The position numbers and the translations under genes were made by a program. Positions 56,401 through 64,000 of a DNA stretch of 64,000 nucleotides are shown here, in pieces. How positions within the stretch are numbered: the first letter of the stretch is position 1; the number at the start of each line of letters is the position of its first letter. The notes beneath the pieces are model-generated. The model was not told the DNA's origin and did not search any database. It saw nothing but the letters and a program-made list of their open reading frames with translations. The DNA is from Todiramphus chloris collaris (lineage: Eukaryota > Chordata > Aves > Coraciiformes > Alcedinidae), in the NCBI GenBank assembly GCA_025345505.1, contig JANVCC010000030.1, positions 9,861,592 to 9,925,591 of the forward strand. Reading direction: 5' to 3'.

Positions 56401-57710
56401 ACAGTGACATAAGAAAGCCCCTGAAGAAAAATTGTGAGGGTTCATTTGCACTGAAAAGCCATTGAAAGATCAAACAGGAGACAGAAGCCCAGGAGCACAG
56501 GGCTGCCCTGGAGGCAGCTCTCTAGGCTCCAGCACCATTCAGCTGGTCTTGGGTTTCTGCCACTGAGTGACACTCAAGACATCTGTGCCAAGGTGGCATT
56601 AACATCAGGGGTTGGGGTGGTCAGTGGTTGGTTTTAACACTAGCAGCCTTTCAATTAGATAAACTCCAAAGTTTTTCAGTCTTGTCCAGAGCATGCTAGG
56701 TCTGACAGCTTGTGCTAGCCACAGATCCAGACAAAGCCATACTGAAGACAAACCCTTTGACCCAAGGTGAGTTGAGGTATGCTATAAGATGGGAGGTGTT
56801 TCCACCAAGCTGGGGCTGGCAGTATCCATTTCCAGCTCTGGAGATCTGCATCCCTCTGCCAAGAGGCAGCTCCCAGTTTCAGGTGCCTGCTCGCCTTCTC
56901 TGCTCTCTCCAGCAGCCATCTTTCAATATTCTCTCCATTTTGTCATCAAAGTGGTTTTATCTGTCATTTTCTGGCCTCTCCTGATACCATCTCTCACCTG
57001 AGCATTAAGCTCTGATTGTCTGAGTGCAGAACAAAATGTTACGCCATTACTAGCCTGGTTGTGCAATCCTTGCCCTCAAAGCGCCCAAAATTCTGGCATC
57101 TATTGGCAGGGAAAACATTTGAGATGAAACACCCACCAGCCAGCATCCCACAGCTGTCTTGGGGAGGGATGAGGTGAGATAACCAGCCCCCAGATGCAAA
57201 CGGTTTATTTCATATTTAGCAGTGTCCCAGCATGCAATACTCCCCTTATAAGGCAAACAAAGGAATCACATGTGTCTTAACAACCACATGCTGAAATCAT
57301 GTTCTGATGATCTGCTTTCCTCCAGACACTGCTTATTTAATGCCATAGTAGCTCTCAGTTAGCTTAATGTTCCCAGGATGTTTTTTCCATTAAATGTTAC
57401 ATTTCCAGGAACTTGTACATGGCGTTTTTCTCTGCTGCTGTGTGAGCAACATTTAATCTCTTCATACATTCCAGCCCGAGTGGTCTGACTCTGCAGTGAC
57501 TGACCAGCCTGCTCTTTCTTTTCGAGAGCAGCTTTATGGACCTGTGTGCAGAAGTAGAAATTAAAAGAAGAAAAAGTAGAAGTCTGTTGCTATGGGGAGC
57601 AGACTGGAAGTCTGAAGCTTTTTATCTTTACCTCAATGCTGTGTCTGTGCTATTTCAGAAAGAGAGGACACCAGCCGTCCCAACTAGTTCATCCTGTTTC
57701 TGGCTGATGA
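53440..57710. other. Intergenic stretch without recognisable genes
   Basis: AT-rich. The longest open frame (54605-55039, 144 codons) has no family resemblance and no splice or promoter context. No RNA gene or repeat family recognised. Confidence 0.55.
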
Positions 57711-57716
57711 GATAAA

Positions 57717-59500
57717 ATCATAAAATCATAGAATCATTTAGGTTGGAAAAGACCTTTAAGATCATCAAGTCCAATCATTAACATAACTCTACCAAGTCCA
57801 CTGATAAACTGTGTCCCTAAACACCGTATCTACATGACTTCTAAACACATACAGTGATGGTGATTAAACCACTTCCCTGGACAGTCTCTTCCAGGGCTTG
57901 ATAACCCACGGAGTGAAGAAATTTTTCCTAATGTTCAACCTAAACTTCCCCTGTAGCAACTTGAGGCCATTTCCACTTGTCTTATCAATTGTTACTCGTG
58001 CGAAAAAAATGGCTGACCTGTCTACAACCTCCTTTCTGGCTAAATAGCCCCAGTTCCCTCAGCTATTCCTCATAAGACTTCTGCTCTTCACCAGATTAGT
58101 TACCCTTCTCTGGACCCACTCCAGCACCTTAATGTCTTTCTTGTAGTGAGGGGCCCAAAACTGAGCACTTTATTCGAGGTGCAACCTCACCAGTGACAAG
58201 TACAGGCTGACAATCACTTCCCTAGTCCTGCTGGCCACATGGTTTCTGATAGAAGTCAAGATGCTCTTGGCCTTTTTGGACACCTGGGTACACTGGTGGT
58301 TCATCGTCAGTCAGCCGTCGACCAGCACCCCCAGGTCCCTTTCCACCAGGCAGCTCTCCAGCCACTCCTCCCCAAGTCTGTAGCATTGCCTGGGGTTGTT
58401 GTGACCCAAGTGCAGGACCCAGCACTTGGCCTTATTGAACCTCAGCTCAGTGATCCAGACTGTCCAGGTCCCTTTGTGGAGCCTCTCTACCCTCAGGCAT
58501 ATCAACACACCTGCCCAGCTTGGTGTCATCTGCAGACTTGCCAAGGGTGCCCTTGATTACCTCGTCCAGATCATTGATAAAGATGTTAAAGAGAGCAGGC
58601 CCCAGTACTGAGCCTTGGGGAGCACAGTTTGTGACTTCCCACCAACTGAACTTACTTCCATTCACCACCACTCTCTGGGCCCGGCCATCCAGCCAGTGTT
58701 TTACTCAGCAGGGAATATGCCCATCCAAGCCATGAGCAGCCAGTTTCTCCGGGAGGATGCTGTGGGAAATGGTGTCAGAGGCTTTATTAAAGTCCAGGTA
58801 GACATCAACAGCCTTTCCCTCGTCCACTAGGTGGGTCACCTTGTCATAGAAGGAGATCAGGTTGGTCAAGCAGGACCTGCCTTTCATGAACCCATGCTGT
58901 CTGGGTCTGATCACCTCCTTGTCCTGAGTATGGTGCGTAATGTCACCCAGGATGATCTGCTTCCTAACTTCCCTGGCACTGAGGTCAGACTGACAGGTCT
59001 GTAGTTTCTCAGATCCTCCGTTTGGCCCTAACTGTTGAAGGGTGTCACTTTTATCAATCCCCAGTCCACTGGGACCTCCTCAGTTAGCCAGGACTGCTGA
59101 TAAATGATGGAAAGTGCCTTGGTGAGCACTTGCACCAGATCCCTCAGTACCCTTGGGTGGATCCCATCTGGCCCCATAGACCTCTGTGTGTCACAGTCAT
59201 GTAGCAGGTCACTGACCATTTCCTGTCGGATTATTCCCAACCCTGTCATCCAGCTCAGGGGGCTGAGTACCCAGGGAACAACTGGTCTTACTATTAAAGA
59301 TTGATAGAAAGAAATCATTAAGTACCTCAGCATTTTTGTCATCCTTGGTCAGCATTGAAAAAAGGGTAAAGATTCTCCCTTGTTCTCCTTTTGTTGTTAA
59401 TGTATTTGTAGAAACGTTTTTTATTGTCTTTAAAAGCAGTAGCCACACTGAGTTATAGCTGGGCTTTGGCCTTTCTAATTTTCTCCCTGCACAGCCTCAT
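57717..59500 (-). mobile_element. CR1 LINE, about 1.8 kb, with intact 3' end
   Basis: Best-preserved CR1 in the window. On the plus strand it starts with aaatcataaaatcatagaat (reverse complement of the 3' terminal repeat) and runs through the CR1 3' UTR into ORF2. Minus-strand pieces of reverse transcriptase are readable in order: GPDGIHPRVLRDL (about 59.14 kb), the [19 protein letters not shown] block with DFNKASDT (58.7-58.9 kb), [20 protein letters not shown] (58.6 kb), ADDTKLG (58.5 kb) and [18 protein letters not shown] (58.4 kb). Frameshifts and stops make it inactive. 5'-truncated near 59.5 kb. Confidence 0.93.
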
Positions 59501-59504
59501 GGCG

Positions 59505-62500
59505 CTGGGGTGTGTGTTTGTGGTCTCTGTATGTTTTGAACTTTGAAATTCAGCTCTTCCCTACCCTGGAAGAGTCTGTGGGTGACTGCTGGTGTGAGTA
59601 AAGCCATCTATCTATTTATACAATTCAATATGTAGTCCATTCCCTCATTCTCGGTTCTCCTCCTTGGGCTGTGGGGAAAGGGATGACAAATTTAGGGATG
59701 TGGGAAAAAAAAAAAGTAGTAAGCCCCCAGTCTGGTCCTCACAGACAAGAGAGGAGAACTGGAAAACCTGGGACACCTTGATCCATGAAAGACAAAGGTG
59801 GGACACCCCTCAGGAAATGTCAGCTGGTGAATCAAATGCATGGGTTATATCCCTACTCAGAAGTGTACGTACATGTCCTTGTCCACAGAATTGGCTTCTT
59901 GCTGCCATTACAGAGCCATTTAGAAGTTGCCTGAGAAGATAAACAGTGAATAGCTTAGAAAGCCTACTGCGTACACTGGCTTGGCTGTGACATATTTTCC
60001 TAGATCTTCTAAAATTCTGCTTGCCTTTGTCTAAAGACCGTCCATGAGCAAAGCCAAAGCTCCACATTTCTGCGGAGAAGCTTAGCTGGCAGAGGTCTTT
60101 GTGCAAGCAACGAGATGAAGACTCCTGGGCCGTGTAACCAACGTGCAGTTTTGTTGGAAGCCATCCAGGCACTGAGGTCACCTGGTACTCATAAAGAGGA
60201 GAAACTGTTTGAAGGCAAAAATGTTGGAAGACTGATTGAAAGAGGCAGAAGGACTTCATTCCTGTGTCTACGTGAAGGGGCCAGTTCTCCTCTACAGGGA
60301 ATGCTACAAAGTCATTTATAATCGTAAAGAAGAGGTGGGAAAGGCCACCCTTTACCACAGCAGCATGTGTAAGCGAGTCTGGACGTGGAGCAGTCGTTAC
60401 CAAAGCTCTGTCTCCCATCTTCCAGCACCCACATAAATATCCCTATATCGTATGTCTTCCATGAGGTCCTAATGTATCAAATTGTCATCAGTGCCCTTAA
60501 TTGTCAGCTATTTGCTTTCACAGATTTGTTTTACATCCAGCAATGAATACCAGCTCTTCCGTGCCTCTCGGGACGCTGGTGGTAAATGCTGATACAATCA
60601 TACTCAGAGCACAAGCAATGATGCATCCCGCTGCTTAGCCAAGCAAAACTTTTCCATACGAGTGCTGTGAATTCACAGCTCTTGCTAGCAGCTTTCCATG
60701 GAGAGACTTTGTGTATCCTCTTGCAACATAATCTTACCCAGAATGGTTTTGAAACTCAATCCTACCAAAAATAGTCCTCGTAGCCAAAGAAAATCAACAA
60801 AAGATCTTTAGCATTTGAGCTGGCCTGTGAGTTGCATTTTTCACCTTTTCCGAATGATATGTTTCTTGACATCCATGAAACCGTCATTTGACTTTTAATA
60901 CCCCAAATTATTCTTCTAAGTGTAGCAGACTGCATTTTAATTATAACTTCAGGGCTCAACAAGCAATCAGCTTCATGGGCATAATGGAACACACACACCA
61001 GCAATGACTTTAGCCCTAAAAGTGTCTGTGCACAGGCTGGCATATGCATCCTAAGAATGTGTTTATTTGCATTTGGTTTATGTGGTTTTGGTGACCTTTT
61101 GTTAAAATCAGCCAGCGACTTCCAGGAGGCAGGCTGCATACTCACTAAAAAAGAAATGCAGTAAAATAATCTAGCACGGGTCTTTCTGCTGAATATTGCA
61201 TTTCTGCTGAATATCGTATCCCTGTGTCCAAGGCAGGGATGACTGAGGTTAAGGTTAAAGTAATGTTGTCGGTGGACAGGATGGTGGTATGGATATTCCC
61301 CCTTTGGCCCTAATGAAGAATGGCAGCCCAGAAATGGGTTATGGGGAAACTGGATGACCTTGTGGGGCTTCCTATGGGTCCTGTCTTCATTACACTCTGG
61401 TTTATAGCTGAGGAGTACCTGCATTTCCCTGTCTCTTCTGACAAGCCTTTGAGAAGCCAATGGAAAAAAACAAAAGAGCTATTTGTCTCCTGCCTGGTGC
61501 CTACACCATGTTCTTCAGTCTTTTTGGGCTTATCCTACCTCCAGAGAGCAGCAGCAAGTTCTTGCTGTTCCCTTATAGCTCCCACAAGACTGTGAGTGAA
61601 GCAGGGATCGCACAAATTGATAAATTCATGCCCGTGCTTGGGTGGCTTTGGCAGCATCCCAGCATGTAACCTGCTTGCTCACTTCACCAGAGAAGGCTAT
61701 CAAAATTCTGCTTGGTCTCTGGCTAACAATGCCAGTTAGTTATCTTTGAGGGCTATGCTAGTAGGATATTAATAGACTTCTGTTCTCTCAACTTGAAGCA
61801 TGGTTAGTTATTGTGATCAGAGTCTTTATTTAGTTTAAGAAACTAAAGGAGGCTTGTTGCTGAAACGGACTGATTTTGTATTCTTTGCATTTCTCAAACA
61901 CAGCATGGTGCAAATTCATGCTCATTTAGTGCATTAGTTTTGCGAATGCTTTTGTGATGATTTTTATCAGGCGGTTCAGGAATCCTAAGCCAAAGATGAG
62001 ACTCAGTTTTGGTTTCGATCATATCAGGCACTGCAAGCTGCCTGTCTGTCGATGAGTCTCTAAGTGAGATGCATTAGAAAGTACCTCGAGTCTGAAATTT
62101 AGACTATGTCTGAATAGCAAATAAACACACATGTCCAGACTCTGTGTTCAGGAGCTGAGAAAATGCTCTGTGGAGAACATGTGGTATGGAAGGCTCTCTC
62201 CCAGCACTGTTCAGGCTGGTCCACATCCACCCAGCTAAAGACTTGCATATAATTTGCAACTCCATTTTCAGTTTGCCGTTTTATTTTTTTACACCTCATG
62301 CTGCTAAGTAAGTGATGTTTATTGTGGGGAGGTGTGTGAGCAATTTCTCTTTCACCACAGTGATTAGAAGAGCAGAACTTCCTATACAGTTTCCACTCAT
62401 ATGGTTATGAGCTGAAAAGACTCACTGATTAAAAACTCTCTGTGGCCAATTAGCCTGCAGTATCCTCCCGTCACGGTGTCCCACCTAGGTATGAAATTCC

Positions 62501-63480
62501 TCCTGGCAGGTCAGAAGGGAGTGTATAATTCAAAACTATTAACTGATTTAATGGTCTCAAATGAATATTGTGACATATCTGCTGAAAACCTCAATCAAGC
62601 AGGCAGCTACCAGCAGTGAGTTTGCTCAGACCAAAGCTGTCACTGTTCTGTGGGGAGTCCGGAGGAGCTGGAAAGCAGCCAGGTTCAAAAGTAGGTAGGA
62701 AGGTGATGATGGAGGCAGATCTTCCATCATGTGCCTTGAGGGGTGAGGGACCGGGATTATTTAGGTCAGATGTCAGTTAGGAAAAACAAGATCCTCTTTC
62801 CAAGCCAACAGCAACAGAGGTTTTGCATTTCAGGGGAAAGGTAGACATCTTGAAACGGGTGGTTTGCATCAAACTGCAACAGAAATACTTACTTTTAAAA
62901 TTCCGTGCGGAAGGGGTTTCAGGAAAAGGTCAGGAATATTTGCATAGGAGATTCAAAGCCTTGTGCTGTAATTTAATGTTGATTTCATCATTTGACTTGA
63001 TTTTTATTGCGGTCTTTCAAAATGTATCCGCTGTCATGCAGCACTGCTGCTGGCATTTCGTACTATAACAAACCAGCAGACGTGTTTACAGTTTAGATTT
63101 TACTTTAGGATAATTACAGGCAGCAATGGCTTGGCTGGGATTGAAATAACCACCCATTCTAGATCAAAGACCCTCCTTTGTTACAGTGAAATGAAATGCT
63201 GCTGCTGTTTCTTGGCTCTGAATGGGGCACAAGTGCAGGATAGAAGTGCAAAGCAGATTAAAGCAATAAATAGAACATCAGTACACAAAGTTTTTAAAAA
63301 ATACCAGAAAAGGAAATTTCCTCAAACGGAGATGCTGGTATTTCAGAAGTATTTACAATTGTGTAAATTTCTGATCAGTGTCAGTTACTTTTAAGATGCT
63401 TTTCTGGGATGTTTTGGCAGAGCATTTCCAGCCCTGTGGAAGAGACCACACACACTCGGTTGCCAGGCTGCCTGTGGCCA
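59505..63480. other. Intergenic stretch without recognisable genes
   Basis: AT-rich and quiet; no exon chain or repeat family recognised. The frame at 60762-61460 (minus, 232 codons) shows no known domain. Confidence 0.55.
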
Positions 63481-63491
63481 GGTAGGCAGTA

Positions 63492-63836
63492 GATGACCGG
63501 GACAGAGTGTGGTGGGTGAGCAGGGCAAAGCGTGGGGGATGACCAGGGCAGAGTGTGGTGGGTGAGCAGGACAGAGCATGGCGGGTGAGCAGGGCAGAGT
63601 ACGGTGGGTGAGCGGGACAAAGTGCGGTGGGTGAGCAGGGCAGAGCGCGGTGGGTGACCGGGACAGAGTGCGGTGGGTGAGCAGGGCAGAGCGTGGGGGA
63701 TGACCAGGGCAGAGCGCGGTGGGTGAGCAGGGAAGAGCGCGGTGGGTGAACAGGACAGACTGCGGTGGGTGAGCAGGGCAGATGTGGTGGGTGAGCGGGG
63801 CAGAGCGCGGTGGGTGAGCGGGGCAGAGCGCGGTGC
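63492..63836. repeat. Minisatellite, 23-bp unit, about 15 copies
   Basis: Tandem units of the form ggtgggtgagc(a/g)gg(g/a)cagagc plus gc/tg. Variants include a ggggatgacc form that recurs (near 63.53 and 63.69 kb), suggesting higher-order duplication of several units. Because 23 is not a multiple of 3, the array is open in several minus-strand frames and yields repetitive spurious open frames. Confidence 0.93.
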
Positions 63837-63837
63837 T

Positions 63838-64000
63838 GGCAGGGCACGGCGTGCCGGCGGTGACAGCGGAGCAGGGCCGTGAGGCTGTCCCAGCCTCGCC
63901 CCAGCCCAGAGCCCCCGCGGGCCCCGAGCCCCGCAGCTGCCCGGCGGCACGGCCGAGCGCGCGGCTCCCGGCTGCCGGCTGCCGGCGGGCACGCCTCGCG
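63838..64000. promoter_or_regulatory. Edge of a CpG island at the right end
   Basis: Last 160 bp are strongly GC- and CpG-rich (gccgagcgcgcggctcccgg, and tandem gctgccg). This probably marks the promoter or first exon of the next gene beyond the window. Direction cannot be told. Confidence 0.55.

Noticed and set aside
60762-61460. 232-codon minus-strand frame
   Set aside because: No domain or motif; unsupported by context.

Overview
The window is vertebrate nuclear DNA and almost certainly from a bird. Two multi-exon genes with GT-AG introns are present. The interspersed repeats are CR1 (chicken-repeat-1) LINE fragments, including 3' ends with the ATTCTATG-like terminal repeat typical of sauropsid CR1. 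The reconstructed proteins match the vertebrate orthologues closely. There are two short runs of ten Ns (14407-14416 and 53069-53078), so this is a scaffold with small placeholder gaps. No operons, CRISPR arrays or phage-like elements were seen or expected.

Layout. (1) 1-12124, + strand: the last 14 coding exons of IGF2BP2 (IMP2/VICKZ2), an RNA-binding protein with RRM and KH domains. The window opens three bases before a splice donor, so RRM1 and part of RRM2 lie upstream. About 505 residues can be read, covering part of RRM2 and all four KH domains. The 3' UTR follows to about 13.2-13.7 kb. (2) 14.2-31.4 kb: intergenic DNA with an old minus-strand CR1 LINE (about 14.4-16.9 kb) split by an LTR-like insertion, a plus-strand CR1 3' end (about 21.86-22.35 kb), a CR1 reverse-transcriptase fragment (about 25.9-26.3 kb) and two diverged copies of an unidentified repeat. 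(3) 31.4-40.1 kb, + strand: AMOTL2 (angiomotin-like 2), complete, with a CpG-island promoter, an untranslated first exon, nine coding exons giving 738 residues, and a 3' UTR ending at an AATAAA near 40.08 kb. (4) 40.1-64 kb: no gene that I can support. This part holds simple repeats, a CR1 fragment next to an isolated CpG island made of 38-bp units at 53 kb, a longer minus-strand CR1 copy (57.7-59.5 kb), a 23-bp minisatellite (63.49-63.84 kb) and the edge of another CpG island at the right end that probably belongs to the next gene.

The two genes are not a functional unit. IGF2BP2 binds and stabilises or localises mRNAs in the cytoplasm. AMOTL2 is a junctional and actin scaffold that holds back YAP/TAZ in Hippo signalling. 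The human orthologues lie far apart on chromosome 3q, so their adjacency here reflects chromosome rearrangement. I found no convincing undescribed system. The items most worth checking are the splice-level observations (a candidate 24-nt microexon, two tandem acceptors and a spliced uORF), the conserved-looking let-7 site, the unidentified repeat pair and the 47-bp identity that flanks an assembly gap.
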